64,000 nucleotides of DNA from the NCBI RefSeq assembly GCF_014621775.1, contig NZ_CP061204.1, positions 1,384,501-1,448,500 of the forward strand, written 5' to 3'. The translations under genes and the position numbers were made by a program. The first letter of the stretch is position 1. Each line of letters begins with the position of its first letter. The stretch comes from Stenotrophomonas sp. 169. Its GTDB lineage: Bacteria > Pseudomonadota > Gammaproteobacteria > Xanthomonadales > Xanthomonadaceae. This document shows positions 7,596 to 16,696 of this stretch, piece after piece. Below the pieces are notes generated by a model, which was given only the letters and a program-made list of their open reading frames with translations, ran no database searches and was not told where the DNA came from.

Positions 7596-10484
7596 ATGAC
7601 GCACGTTCACGAGTCGTATCGCGGGGCCATCCGGTCCGCACTGGCCGTTGCACTGGTGGCTGCATTGACGGCCTGTGGCGGAGGTGGCGGGGGCGGCAAT
7701 GTCCGCGTCGATCCCCCTGTGCCGCCGCCGGTGACCCCCCCTGTCACGCCGCCGCCGACCACGCCGCCGCCGGTGACGCCGGATCCACCGCCGCCGCCGC
7801 AACCCACCCTGCAAGGCCACCTGACGGCGGTGAATGCGCTCGGCACCGGCTTGACCGGCCAGGGCGTGCGCATCGGCGTCGTCGACTCCGGGGTCAATCG
7901 CAGCCATCCCGCGCTGGCGGGACGTGTCGCGGCCAGTTACAGCTACGTCGACCCACGGGCCAACGACCTGACGCGTGACGATGTGGTCGGGCACGGCACC
8001 ACCGTCGCCATGCTGGCCGCCGGTGGCTCTTACGCCGGTGCGCAGGTGGGCGTGGCGCCCGGCGCCGAGGTGGTGTCGGCACGGATCATCGCCGACACGC
8101 GGCCGGTGGATGATGGGTCAGGCTCCGGTAACCAGGTCGACGGCCCGATCGGCTTGGCCGGTGTTCACCGCGACCTGATCGCGGCCGGTGTGAAAGTGAT
8201 GAACAACTCTTGGGGCGGCCTGTACTGGACCAGCCCCGCGACCACCGCGCAGATCGCCGACGAGTACCGGTCCTTCATCATCGGCCACGATGGGCTGGTG
8301 GTGTTCGCCACCGGCAACGACGGCAGGAACACGCCCTCCAACATGGCGGCCCTGCCCAGCCGCCCCGGCAGCGGCGGCACGTTGCCCGCTGCGGACCTGG
8401 CACGCGGCTGGCTGGCAGTGACCGCCGTCGACACGGTGAATCCGACCGAGCTGGCGAACTACGCCAATGCGTGCGGCGAGGCGGCCAGCTACTGCCTGGC
8501 CGCGCCTGGCACGGCGGTGTATCCGGATCCGCAGGCGACCACGCAGGCCGCTACGTTTTATTACGGCTGGGGCACGTCGTATGCCGCCCCGCTGGTCTCC
8601 GGCGCAGCTGCATTGGTGTGGCAGCGCTTTCCTTATTTCAGCAACGACCTGGTCCGGCAGACTCTGCTCGGCACTGCCACCGATCTCGGCGCGGCCGGCG
8701 TCGATCCGGTGTTCGGCAATGGGCTGCTCAACGTCGGCAAGGCGGTGGATGGTCCCGGCCGCCTCGACTGGGGCGACGTCACCGTCAACGTCAACCAGCT
8801 CGGACTGGATTCGGTGTGGCGCAACGATATGAGTGGCACGGGTGGCCTGATCAAACAGGGTGCAGGCGCGCTGGGTCTGGCGGGACGCAACACCTATTCG
8901 GGCAGCACGCGCATCGAGCAGGGCACGCTGGCCCTGCGGGATGGATCCTCGATCAGCTCCAGCGTCAGCATCCTGCCGCAGTCCGGCAATGCCAGTGGCG
9001 CGGGGCTGCAGTTCATGAACGGCAGTACCCGGGTGATCGGCAATGTGGACAACGGGGCCAGCGTGATCCTGACCAGTGCGAACGCCGACGCCACGATCGA
9101 GGGCAATTACGTGCAGCGTGACGGGGCGCAGCTGATGGTGGCGCTGGGCGTGAATCCACTGCAGGTGACCGGCACGGCCACGCTGCAGGGCGGGGGGGTG
9201 CTGGTCAATGGCGTCATCGCCGGCTACGTCCCGGCCGATGGCAGCCGGCAGGCGCTGCTGCGCGCACAGGGGGGATTGTCCGGGCAGTTCAATACGGCCG
9301 CGAGTGGGCAGAACGGGGTTTCGCTTCTGGAATCGCGCTACGGCTATGACAGCACGTCGGCGTGGCTGGAGCTGACGCGGGTGAGCGTGGTGGCGGCCGC
9401 AGGCGCGGCGTCATTGGACGCGCAGGCGATGGCTTCCGCGCAGCGGGTGGAGCGGGCTTTTGAACAGCTTGATGGTAATGGCGCTGCGCAGGCCAGTGCG
9501 TTTGCCGGTGCGGCTGCCGACCTGCAGCGCGTGAACGGCGGCGCTGGCGGGCTGGCGCAGAGCCTGGACAGCCTGTCCGGCAAGGCGCACGCGGTGGCGG
9601 CCCAGGCGACTTTCGACAGCGTCGACATGAGCCGGCGCGCGATCGCCAGCCGCTTCGGCCAGGTGCAGGCCGCGCCTGCGGTGCGCGGTGCGTGGCAGAG
9701 CGCGTTGGGTGAAGCGGGGCAGGGCCACTTCGCGGGCAACGCGACGCAGAGTGATGGCTGGATGGTCGGCCAGGAAACGGCGCTGGCAGGCAACGGTGTG
9801 CTGGGCGTGGCCTTCGGCGAAATACGCAGTGCGGCCGGTGGCACGGACAACGGCGGCACCGCGCGCGACCGCCAGGCGCAGGGGCAGCTCTACGCAGGAT
9901 GGACGGCGGGACGCGGCTATGCCCTGGCGCAACTGGGGGTCGGCCAGTTCCAGCGGCAGGTGGATCGACAGCTGTTGCTGGGCAGTACGGCGTTGCCGGC
10001 AGGTGCGCGCTATGGCGGCCGTTTCGGCAGCGCGAGTGTCGAATCCGGCCTGCGGTTTGGCACCGCGCGCGCCGCGCTGACCCCTTATCTTGCGGCAAGC
10101 GTGGTGCAGGTCCGCTCGGACGGTTTCAGCGAGCAGGGCGGTCTGGGCTTCGGCCTGCGCACGCAGGACAATACGGCCCGTCGCAGCCTGGCGATGCTGG
10201 GCCTGCGAGCCGAACGCCAGTGGCATGCATGGACGTTGCGCGGTTATACCGAGTGGCAGCAGGAATTGTCCCGCGATGGATTCGATCCGCAGGCCAGCTT
10301 CACCGGCATTGATGCGTTCGCGCCGTTGACGGCGGGTGGCTTGCCGCGCGCATCCGGGTTGGCAGGCATTGGGCTGGAAACCTGGCTCGGTCGCCAGGGG
10401 CGGCTGACCTTTGGATATGACCAGCGCTTTGGCGGCGGTTTGGATGTATCGCAGGTGGCCATGCGCTACGCCGCCGGGTTCTGA
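7596..10484 (+). CDS. Subtilisin-like autotransporter, probably lipidated (SphB1/NalP-like)
   Basis: This 962-aa protein has a signal sequence ending ALTAC, a plausible lipobox. A glycine run and a proline-rich linker to about residue 68 follow. The S8 protease domain has Asp97 (VVDSG), His133 (VGHGT), Asn241 (ATGNDG) and Ser328 (WGTSYAAP). A PATR-type repeat (GGLIKQGAGALGLAG) follows at about 415-450, and the last 260 residues form a beta-barrel ending in Phe. It should reach the outer membrane, pass its protease domain through its own barrel and cleave surface or extracellular proteins. The Gly/Pro-rich lipidated N-terminus resembles Bordetella SphB1. I start at MTHVHESYR because upstream codons would put 27 residues before the signal. 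Confidence 0.9.
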   Translation: MTHVHESYRGAIRSALAVALVAALTACGGGGGGGNVRVDPPVPPPVTPPVTPPPTTPPPVTPDPPPPPQPTLQGHLTAVNALGTGLTGQGVRIGVVDSGVNRSHPALAGRVAASYSYVDPRANDLTRDDVVGHGTTVAMLAAGGSYAGAQVGVAPGAEVVSARIIADTRPVDDGSGSGNQVDGPIGLAGVHRDLIAAGVKVMNNSWGGLYWTSPATTAQIADEYRSFIIGHDGLVVFATGNDGRNTPSNMAALPSRPGSGGTLPAADLARGWLAVTAVDTVNPTELANYANACGEAASYCLAAPGTAVYPDPQATTQAATFYYGWGTSYAAPLVSGAAALVWQRFPYFSNDLVRQTLLGTATDLGAAGVDPVFGNGLLNVGKAVDGPGRLDWGDVTVNVNQLGLDSVWRNDMSGTGGLIKQGAGALGLAGRNTYSGSTRIEQGTLALRDGSSISSSVSILPQSGNASGAGLQFMNGSTRVIGNVDNGASVILTSANADATIEGNYVQRDGAQLMVALGVNPLQVTGTATLQGGGVLVNGVIAGYVPADGSRQALLRAQGGLSGQFNTAASGQNGVSLLESRYGYDSTSAWLELTRVSVVAAAGAASLDAQAMASAQRVERAFEQLDGNGAAQASAFAGAAADLQRVNGGAGGLAQSLDSLSGKAHAVAAQATFDSVDMSRRAIASRFGQVQAAPAVRGAWQSALGEAGQGHFAGNATQSDGWMVGQETALAGNGVLGVAFGEIRSAAGGTDNGGTARDRQAQGQLYAGWTAGRGYALAQLGVGQFQRQVDRQLLLGSTALPAGARYGGRFGSASVESGLRFGTARAALTPYLAASVVQVRSDGFSEQGGLGFGLRTQDNTARRSLAMLGLRAERQWHAWTLRGYTEWQQELSRDGFDPQASFTGIDAFAPLTAGGLPRASGLAGIGLETWLGRQGRLTFGYDQRFGGGLDVSQVAMRYAAGF

Positions 10485-10498
10485 CCGGCAGCGGGCGG

Positions 10499-10569
10499 GT
10501 AGAGCCGACTTCAGTCGGCTGCACCTGCCGCGGCGACAACGGACGGCAGCCGACTGAAGTCGGCTCTAC
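10499..10569. repeat. Inverted pair of SMAG-type REP palindromes
   Basis: GTAGAGCCGACTTCAGTCGG starts at 10499 and its reverse complement ends in CTAC at 10569, 27 bp apart. This is the GAGCCGACTTCAGTCGGCT subtype. The pair fills the gap between two convergent genes and could fold into one large cruciform. Confidence 0.85.
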
Positions 10570-10595
10570 CGGTCAGCTTTACTGGCGCGGCGGGC

Positions 10596-11693
10596 TTAGC
10601 CGGCGCGCAGGTCACCCAGGCGCGGCGTGGCGCGGCCCAGCGGCATCTTGAGCTTGCCGATGGACTGGATGCGCGCTTCTGCGATGCGATCAGCGGCGCG
10701 CGGCGGGGCGATGTTCTCGCGCTGCGACAGCTCGAAGACGCGGCCGAGGTTGTGGTAGATGCTGCGGATGAGGCGCATGGCGCGTTCGCGGTTGTAGCCG
10801 TCGATTTCCAGCGAGACGTTCATGACGCCGCCGGCATTCACGGCGTAGTCGGGTGCGTACAGGATGCCGCGCGCATGCAGTTCGTCGCCCACGTCGGGGC
10901 TGGCCAGCTGGCTGTTGGCGGTGCCACAGATGATGCGTGCCTTGAGGCGCGGCAGCACATCCAGGCTGATCGCGCCTTCCAGCGCACAGGGTGCGAACAC
11001 GTCCGCGTTCACCTCGTGGATTTCATCGGGTTTGACCGCCTCCGCGCCGTACTCGGTCACGGCGCGCTCGACCAGCGCGGGGTTGAGATCGGTGACGAAC
11101 AGCTTCGCCCCCCGGTCACGCAGCAGCTTCACGAACTCCATGCCGATGTGGCCCAGGCCCTGCACGGCAATACTGGTCTTGCCCACTTCTTCATGGCCCA
11201 GCTTGGTCTGCAGCGAGGCCATCAGGGCCTGCAGCGCGCCGTAGGCGGTGAACGGCGCCGGATCACCGGACCCGCCGTGCACCTGGTGCACGCCGGTGAC
11301 GAACTGGCTTTCCAGGTAGATGTTTTCCATGTCGTTGACATCGGTGCCGACGTCTTCGGCGGTGATGTAACGACCGCCCAGCGCATCAACCTGGCGGCCG
11401 AACGCGCGCAGCAGCACTTCGGTCTTGTCGGTGCGCGGGTCGCCGATGATCACCGCCTTGCCACCACCGACATTGAGGCCGGCCAGCGCGTTCTTGTACG
11501 TCATCGTCCGGCTGAGCCGCAGCACGTCGGCCAGCGCCTCGTCGGTGCTGGCGTACGGGCGCATGCGCACACCGCCCAGGGCGGGGCCCAGCGTGGTGTT
11601 GTGCAGGGCGATGATGGCCCGCAGACCGGCGTCCGGGTTGTGGCAGAACACCACCTGTTCATGACCGGTGGTTGCGAGGGTTTCGAATAACAT
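10596..11693 (-). CDS. ldh: Leucine dehydrogenase (Glu/Leu/Phe/Val dehydrogenase family)
   Basis: At 365 aa, it has the Leu dehydrogenase lysines Lys67 (TYKNALAGL) and Lys79 (GGGKAVIIGDP), next to the positions used in the Bacillus enzyme (68 and 80). LGGVRMRPY and the Rossmann motif VQGLGHIGM support NAD binding. It would deaminate branched-chain amino acids to 2-oxo acids and ammonia in the cytoplasm. The 365-aa length fits leucine rather than glutamate dehydrogenases. The start MLFETLATTGHEQV has a GGAG site a few bases upstream. It is a single gene, convergent with the autotransporter across a SMAG pair. Confidence 0.87.
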   Translation of the reverse strand: MLFETLATTGHEQVVFCHNPDAGLRAIIALHNTTLGPALGGVRMRPYASTDEALADVLRLSRTMTYKNALAGLNVGGGKAVIIGDPRTDKTEVLLRAFGRQVDALGGRYITAEDVGTDVNDMENIYLESQFVTGVHQVHGGSGDPAPFTAYGALQALMASLQTKLGHEEVGKTSIAVQGLGHIGMEFVKLLRDRGAKLFVTDLNPALVERAVTEYGAEAVKPDEIHEVNADVFAPCALEGAISLDVLPRLKARIICGTANSQLASPDVGDELHARGILYAPDYAVNAGGVMNVSLEIDGYNRERAMRLIRSIYHNLGRVFELSQRENIAPPRAADRIAEARIQSIGKLKMPLGRATPRLGDLRAG

Positions 11694-12017
11694 GGCGACT
11701 CCGTTGGCGTGATCAGCGACGAACCACTTCGAACACGCCGGCAACGATGAGGGTGCAAAAACAAAAAAAGCGACTTCGTCAGTTCTGGAGACGGGTCGCG
11801 CGGCGCCATTCTAGTCCATTCCCCGCCGCCCCGCTGTTCACATCCCGGCGCTGGCACGTGACGGCCTAAAGAAGCCGCTTGTGGGGCCGATGCTGGAGAC
11901 ACGGCGATGTCCGCCATGCGAAAGGATGGGTGCAGTGGCAGGTGTGGTGACCAATATGGGGTGGGTCGGCTGCTGCGGCACGGCGCGGGTCCGCCTGCTA
12001 CCCGGCGGGGCCGGTCG
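11694..12017. other. Intergenic region between divergent genes, nothing firm found
   Basis: These 324 bp separate the divergent leucine dehydrogenase and HDOD genes. An A-rich patch (around 11756-11771) is the only compositional feature, and I see no convincing promoter, hairpin or repeat. A possible earlier start for the HDOD gene lies at 11907 behind a GGAGA site, but the extra codons are atypical. Confidence 0.4.
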
Positions 12018-13073
12018 ATGACGGGGTTTGCGCGCTGGTGGTGGGGCCTGTTCGGGCGCCCGCCCGGGCGGACCTCATCGCGGCTGCATCAGCGCGCTGA
12101 CTATGCAGAGCAGGTCCAGCGCGTTGCCGACTCCCTTGCACCGGTCGCGCAGGACGATGCGGAGGCGCGACTGCATGCGGGCCTGTACGCGCTGGCCCTG
12201 CACCCGGCGCTCGACGGCGGCTGCCCGCCGAACCAGGCCCTGCTCGAGGCGACACGGCAGGCCCTGCAGCGCAGTGACTGGAATGCCCGCCAGCTGCCGC
12301 GACGGCCGCAACTGCTGCCGCAGCTGATCCAGACGGTCAACGATCCGGATGGTTCGGCGCGTGCCACGGCCGCCATCATCGGCCAGGATCCGGTGTTGAC
12401 CGGCAACCTGCTGCGGATCGCCAACAGTCCCGCGTTCCGCATGCAGGAGCGACCGGTCGACAGCCTGCAGCGCGCGATCACCCTGGTAGGCACCGAAGGC
12501 ATCCGACAGATCATCAGCGCGGTGCTGGTACAGCCGGTGATGCACATCCAGTGCCAGGCGTTTCCGCAGTTCAGCACCATCATCTGGGAGCACGCGCTGC
12601 TGTCGTCGCGCGCGGCCGCTGACCATGCCCGTACGGTCAGCCAGTGCGATCCGTTTGCGGCCCAGTGGTTGGGGCTGACCCAAGGGCTGGGCGCGGCGCT
12701 GGTCATGAAGGCGCTGGTGCAGGAAGCGGAGACTCTGCAGGTGGCCGTGGACTATCCCAGTGCAGAAGCACTGCTGCGCCAATGGACGTTGCCGGTGGCG
12801 CAGCGTATCGCCGCCGCCTGGGAGCTGCCCCTGCCGGTGCATCAGGCGCTGGAACCCGAGCATGCCGGCAGTGGCCTGGCACAGAGCCTGCGCTTCGCAC
12901 GGGCGGCGGCAGCGGCCAGCCTGTTGGCACGACATGGGCATATGGGTCAGAGCCAGGGCCTGGCGTGGCTGGAGCAACTGCCGGGTACCCCGCCGCATGC
13001 CCTGTTGTGGATCTGGCGCCGCCTGCATGGACGATCAGTGGAAACCCTGGCGGACGAGCACGCCGACGCCTGA
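12018..13073 (+). CDS. HDOD domain signalling protein
   Basis: This 351-aa soluble protein has an HDOD domain from about residue 95, seen in LPQLIQTVNDPDGS, IGQDPVLTGNLLRIANSPAF and QRAITLVGTEGIRQIISA. HDOD domains are related to HD phosphohydrolases but usually lack the metal ligands, and they act in signal transduction linked to cyclic nucleotides, the cell cycle or stress. The N-terminal 90 residues have no recognised domain. I start at MTGFARWWWGLF; a longer reading from 11907 adds 37 residues with unusual codons (AGG, TGT), although a GGAGA lies before it. The partner is unknown. Confidence 0.8.
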   Translation: MTGFARWWWGLFGRPPGRTSSRLHQRADYAEQVQRVADSLAPVAQDDAEARLHAGLYALALHPALDGGCPPNQALLEATRQALQRSDWNARQLPRRPQLLPQLIQTVNDPDGSARATAAIIGQDPVLTGNLLRIANSPAFRMQERPVDSLQRAITLVGTEGIRQIISAVLVQPVMHIQCQAFPQFSTIIWEHALLSSRAAADHARTVSQCDPFAAQWLGLTQGLGAALVMKALVQEAETLQVAVDYPSAEALLRQWTLPVAQRIAAAWELPLPVHQALEPEHAGSGLAQSLRFARAAAAASLLARHGHMGQSQGLAWLEQLPGTPPHALLWIWRRLHGRSVETLADEHADA

Positions 13074-13080
13074 CACATCC

Positions 13081-13164
13081 GCCGAGCACGGCTCGGCGCT
13101 ACAGGCACTCCGCACGGCCGCACCGCCACGCCGCCCGCTCGGTAGCGCCGAGCCACGCTCGGCG
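13081..13164. repeat. Two SMAG-type REP palindromes, back to back
   Basis: An inverted unit ending CTAC covers 13081-13102 and a forward unit beginning GTAG covers 13142-13164. Both are of the GCCGAGC type. Here the GTAG ends face each other, unlike most other pairs in the window. The pair separates the convergent HDOD and phospholipase D family genes. Confidence 0.82.
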
Positions 13165-13185
13165 AGCGCAGCGGCGCACCGCTGT

Positions 13186-14754
13186 CTAGAGCTGCGACTC
13201 CAGCGGCAACCAACTGATCACGCGCGCACTCGCGCGCATGCGCAGGCTGCTGTCCGGCTCGGTGGTGACCCAGTGCGGAGATTTATCGCGTTCCAGCCAG
13301 CGCACGTCGCCGGCCGGATCCAGACCCAGCCACCAGCTCTGCTGCGGGCTGGACAGGCGCAGGTACTCCTGCGTCAGCTGCGCGGCCAGCACCGGGTCGT
13401 CGAAGATCACGCCCATTTCCGTATTGAGGTAGGCCGAACGGGGATCCAGGTTGAACGAGCCCACGAAACCATGCCGGTCATCGAGCACGAAGGCCTTGGT
13501 GTGCAGGCTGGCGCCACTGCTGCCGAACAGGCCCGAGCTGGTTGCCTTGCCATGCGCTTTCAGTTCGTAAAGCTGCACGCCGGCCTGCAGCAGCGGTGCC
13601 CGGTAGGTCATGTATCCGCCGTGCACGGCCACCACATCATTGGCCGCCAGCGAGTTGGTGACCACGCCCACCTGTACGCCGCGCTCGCTCATCATCGACA
13701 GGCCGTCCAGCCCCTCGTTGCCGGGCACGAAATAGGGCGAGATCAGCAGCGCCTTGTGCTGGGCGCTTGTCATCATCCGCACCAGATCGGTGACCAGCCA
13801 GTTGTGCTGGTCGTCGCGCTTGTGCTTCATCGGCGGATCGGAAGCGATGCGGACGTTGGCACTCCAGTGCAGCGGTGCCGCACTCGCGCGGACGCGCTGC
13901 CGCGATGCGGCCACTTCCTTCAGGTAGGGCGTGGCGGCATCCCGCTTGGCCTCGTTGTCGGACTCGCGCAGCAGCAGGCGCAGCTCGGCCGGCGTGTGGA
14001 AGGCCAGCGCGCCGATCGGCACGGCGGCCTCGCTGTTCCAGTAGTCGTCGAATACGCGGTTGGCGCCGTCCACGGCCTCGCCGGCAACCAACAGATCCAG
14101 ATCACGGAAATTGACGTCCGGGCGCGCGCTGAAATATTCCTCGCCGATGTTGCGGCCGCCGACGATGGCGACGCGGCCATCTGCGATCCAGCTCTTGTTG
14201 TGCATGCGATGGTTCACCGAGAAAAACCGCTGCACCATTTCGACCAGCCGCCACAGCCCGGCGCGGTTGCGGAAGGGGTTATACAGGCGGATCTCGATAT
14301 TGGGATGCCTGTCGAGCGCCATCATCAGCGCGTCCTTGTCCTGCGCGTTCATGTCGTCAAGCAGGATGCGCACGCGCACGCCGCGCGCGGCGGCATCGTG
14401 CAGGGCACGCGCCATCAGGTGGCCGATCAGGTCGTCCTGCCAGATGTAGTACTGCAGGTCCAGGCTGCGCTCGGCGCGCTCGGTGATGACCGCCCGGGCC
14501 GCGAAGGCATCCAAGCCATCGGACAGAAACGCCACACCGGACTGGCCCGGATGGGCAGCCTGCAGTGCACTGATTTCGCGATCGATGCGGGTCTGCGCCG
14601 GTTGCACCGGCAGCACGCTCGACGGTGTGCCACGGGCCTGCGGTGTCAGCCGGTCCGCCAGCAGCAGGCCCGACAGCACCAGCAGCACCAACAGGCAGAT
14701 CAGGATGGCCAGTACACGCAGCAGCCGGCGCCACAGGGGCAAGGGTTCAGTCAT
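13186..14754 (-). CDS. Phospholipase D family protein, cardiolipin synthase-like
   Basis: This 522-aa protein has one N-terminal membrane anchor (residues 11-33, ILICLLVLLVLSGLLL) and two HKD catalytic motifs: HNKSWIAD at 185-192 with VGGRN after it, and HTKAFVLDD near 418 with VGSFNLDPRS. Two HKD motifs and a single anchor are the pattern of ClsC/YmdC-type cardiolipin synthases, which act at the inner membrane. A wider phospholipase D role cannot be excluded. No YmdB-like partner, which assists ClsC in E. coli, is nearby. The gene is followed on the same strand by other unrelated single genes. Confidence 0.82.
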   Translation of the reverse strand: MTEPLPLWRRLLRVLAILICLLVLLVLSGLLLADRLTPQARGTPSSVLPVQPAQTRIDREISALQAAHPGQSGVAFLSDGLDAFAARAVITERAERSLDLQYYIWQDDLIGHLMARALHDAAARGVRVRILLDDMNAQDKDALMMALDRHPNIEIRLYNPFRNRAGLWRLVEMVQRFFSVNHRMHNKSWIADGRVAIVGGRNIGEEYFSARPDVNFRDLDLLVAGEAVDGANRVFDDYWNSEAAVPIGALAFHTPAELRLLLRESDNEAKRDAATPYLKEVAASRQRVRASAAPLHWSANVRIASDPPMKHKRDDQHNWLVTDLVRMMTSAQHKALLISPYFVPGNEGLDGLSMMSERGVQVGVVTNSLAANDVVAVHGGYMTYRAPLLQAGVQLYELKAHGKATSSGLFGSSGASLHTKAFVLDDRHGFVGSFNLDPRSAYLNTEMGVIFDDPVLAAQLTQEYLRLSSPQQSWWLGLDPAGDVRWLERDKSPHWVTTEPDSSLRMRASARVISWLPLESQL

Positions 14755-14798
14755 CCCCTGACTGTAACCGGCACCGCAGTGCAGAGGGAGTGCAGCCG

Positions 14799-15506
14799 TC
14801 AGAAGCGCTCGTCAGAGCCGAGATAGCGCCACTGGCCCGGTGCCAGCTTGCCCAGTGATACGCGGCCGATGCGCAGCCGGCGGATCGCAACCACCTCCAT
14901 CGAGGCGATGGCGCAGGCTTCGCGCAGCATGCGCGGATGCAGACCCTTGCCGGCGAAGCGCAGGCGCTGTTCGCTCTGCCAGCTGATCTTGCAGCCAGGT
15001 ATCGTTCGGCCGTTTTCTTTCAGCCCGGTCTGCAGGCGTGCCACGTCCCACATGGCCCGCTCGCCCTGCACATCGACCAGGAATTCCTGTTCGGTGCGGG
15101 ACAGCTGCTGCTGCAGGTGGGTGATGATCAAGGGATCCTGGCTGACGACCACCAGCCCGCTGTCCGACGCCGGCAGCGAGGCCGCCAACTGCAGGCCGTG
15201 GAAGTGTCGCTGCAGCGGGCGGATGCTGCCCAGGTCCAGCGGACTCTGCGATTCGGGCGTGATCAGCGCGCTCAGCGTGTGCGCGGCCGCATCGATCGGT
15301 TTGGCGAGCAGCATCGTGACGCGCTCGGACTTCTCGTCGCGCGCGGCCGGATCCAGCTCCACCGTTTCCGTGGTCACCTGCGCCTGCGGCTGCTCGACCA
15401 CCTGCCCATCCACGCGCACCCAGCCGCCTTCGATATAGCGGCGGGCTTCGCCACGGGGGCAACCGAGCAGTTCAGCGAGGCGTTTGTCCAGACGGGTCGG
15501 GAGCAT
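14799..15506 (-). CDS. RsuA/RluF-type pseudouridine synthase homologue with altered catalytic motif
   Basis: The 235-aa protein starts with an S4 RNA-binding domain (TRLDKRLAELLGCPRGEARR, then GWVRVDGQ) and continues into a pseudouridine synthase fold ending RRLRIGRVSLGKLAPGQWR, which is typical of RsuA/RluF enzymes. The usual catalytic block GRLDxxxxGLLxLT is replaced by ASLPASDSGLVVVSQD. In my alignment the nucleophilic Asp position is Pro, so the enzyme may be inactive or use the nearby Asp of SDSG. It probably still binds rRNA. It sits directly upstream, in transcription order, of the phospholipase D gene with a 44-bp gap. Confidence 0.78.
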   Translation of the reverse strand: MLPTRLDKRLAELLGCPRGEARRYIEGGWVRVDGQVVEQPQAQVTTETVELDPAARDEKSERVTMLLAKPIDAAAHTLSALITPESQSPLDLGSIRPLQRHFHGLQLAASLPASDSGLVVVSQDPLIITHLQQQLSRTEQEFLVDVQGERAMWDVARLQTGLKENGRTIPGCKISWQSEQRLRFAGKGLHPRMLREACAIASMEVVAIRRLRIGRVSLGKLAPGQWRYLGSDERF

Positions 15507-15560
15507 GGGGCAGGGATCTCCAAGGGGCGCGCAGTGTACCTGTCGCGGCGCGCGGCTGCT

Positions 15561-16058
15561 TCAGCCGCTGCGGTTGACGAGTTCGGTGAGGTACAGCCGG
15601 GTATCGAATTCCAGCTGCAGGTAGTTCGGTTCCATGTGCTGGCACAGCTGGTAGAACGCCTTGTTGTGGTCGGCCTCCTTCAGGTGGGCCAGCTCGTGCA
15701 CCACGATCATGCGCAGGAACGCCGCCGGTGCCTCCCGGAACACGCTGGCCACGCGGATCTCACGGCTGGCCTTGAGACGCCCGCCATGTACGCGCGAGAT
15801 CGCGGTGTGGGTACCGAGGGCATGCTTCACCACCTCCAGCTTGCTGTCGTAGCAGACCTTGTTGAGGTGCACCGATTTGCGCAGGTAGCGGTCTTTCAGC
15901 TCCTGGGTGTAGTCGTACAGCTGGCGGTCGTTGCGCACCTCGTGCAGCTCCGGGTAGCGGCGCTGCAGCACGGCGCCCAGCTTGTCTTCGGCCAACAGCG
16001 TGCGGACCTGGTCGAGCAGGGCGTCGGGGTAGCCGGTCAGGTATTTCAGCGAAGGCAT
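15561..16058 (-). CDS. YgjP-like zinc metallopeptidase-fold protein
   Basis: The protein is 165 aa with the zinc motif HELAH at residues 121-125 and a further likely ligand His131 in KEADHNKAFY. This matches the YgjP/M48-related (WLM/DUF45) group of small cytoplasmic metalloproteins. The start MPSLKYLTGYP is the first good ATG. The protease activity is inferred from the motif only; members of this group have few known substrates. It is transcribed away from yaiL, with 62 bp between the two starts. Confidence 0.8.
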   Translation of the reverse strand: MPSLKYLTGYPDALLDQVRTLLAEDKLGAVLQRRYPELHEVRNDRQLYDYTQELKDRYLRKSVHLNKVCYDSKLEVVKHALGTHTAISRVHGGRLKASREIRVASVFREAPAAFLRMIVVHELAHLKEADHNKAFYQLCQHMEPNYLQLEFDTRLYLTELVNRSG

Positions 16059-16120
16059 GGGGCCGCCGGGGCTCCGGTATCATGGGGGCCTCCTACGATA
16101 GAACAGTTGCAGGCACGATC

Positions 16121-16678
16121 ATGGCAAAGCCCAACGCGCTGCAGGAACAATTGCTCAAGGCCGGGCTGGCGAAGAAGTCGCAGGCCAGTGCCGCCGCCCG
16201 TGAGCAGGCCAAGGCCCGGCAGGGCAAGGCACCGGATGCATCGGCCGAGGTCCAGCGTGAGGCCGAGCGGGTCCGGCTGGAGAAGGTCGAGCGTGACCGT
16301 GCCATCGCCGCCGAGCGCAACGCGCAGCTGCGTGCGACCGAGCAGAAGGCGCAGGCACGGCAGATCGTGAAGACCCACGCGGTGCCGCATGCAGGCGAGA
16401 GCGAGTATCGCTTCAGCGACGGCGATGCGATCCGCACCTTGTGGATCGATGCCAAGCTGCGCAAGGCGCTTTCCGCCGGTGCGCTGGTCATCGTGGCCAA
16501 CGGTGAGGGCCATGCGCTGCTGCCGCGCGCTGCGGCGGAGAAGGTGCGCGAGCGTGCGCCGGAGCTGGTGGTGGTCGATCATGGCGAGGCCGGCCAGAGC
16601 ACGGTGGCATCGACCGGCAACGCCGAAGATGACGCCTACTACGCGCAGTTCCAGATTCCCGACGACCTGGTCTGGTAA
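16121..16678 (+). CDS. yaiL: YaiL family protein (DUF2058)
   Basis: The 185-aa protein starts MAKPNALQEQLLKAGL and has a strongly charged coiled-coil region (residues 20-90, rich in Lys, Arg, Glu and Ala). A compact C-terminal part follows with EYRFSDGDAIRTLWID and a final DDAYYAQFQIPDDLVW. This matches DUF2058, represented by E. coli YaiL, which has been linked to the ribosome or nucleoprotein fraction but has no settled function. The short upstream extension in the same frame is unlikely because MAKPN is the family start. It ends 18 bp from the convergent DksA-type gene. Confidence 0.85.
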   Translation: MAKPNALQEQLLKAGLAKKSQASAAAREQAKARQGKAPDASAEVQREAERVRLEKVERDRAIAAERNAQLRATEQKAQARQIVKTHAVPHAGESEYRFSDGDAIRTLWIDAKLRKALSAGALVIVANGEGHALLPRAAAEKVRERAPELVVVDHGEAGQSTVASTGNAEDDAYYAQFQIPDDLVW

Positions 16679-16696
16679 CCGCCGTCGGGGCCGCCC

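Noticed and set aside
11907..12017. Longer N-terminus for the HDOD protein from ATG 11907
   Set aside because: The GGAGA site is suggestive, but the 37 extra residues use unusual codons and look non-coding.
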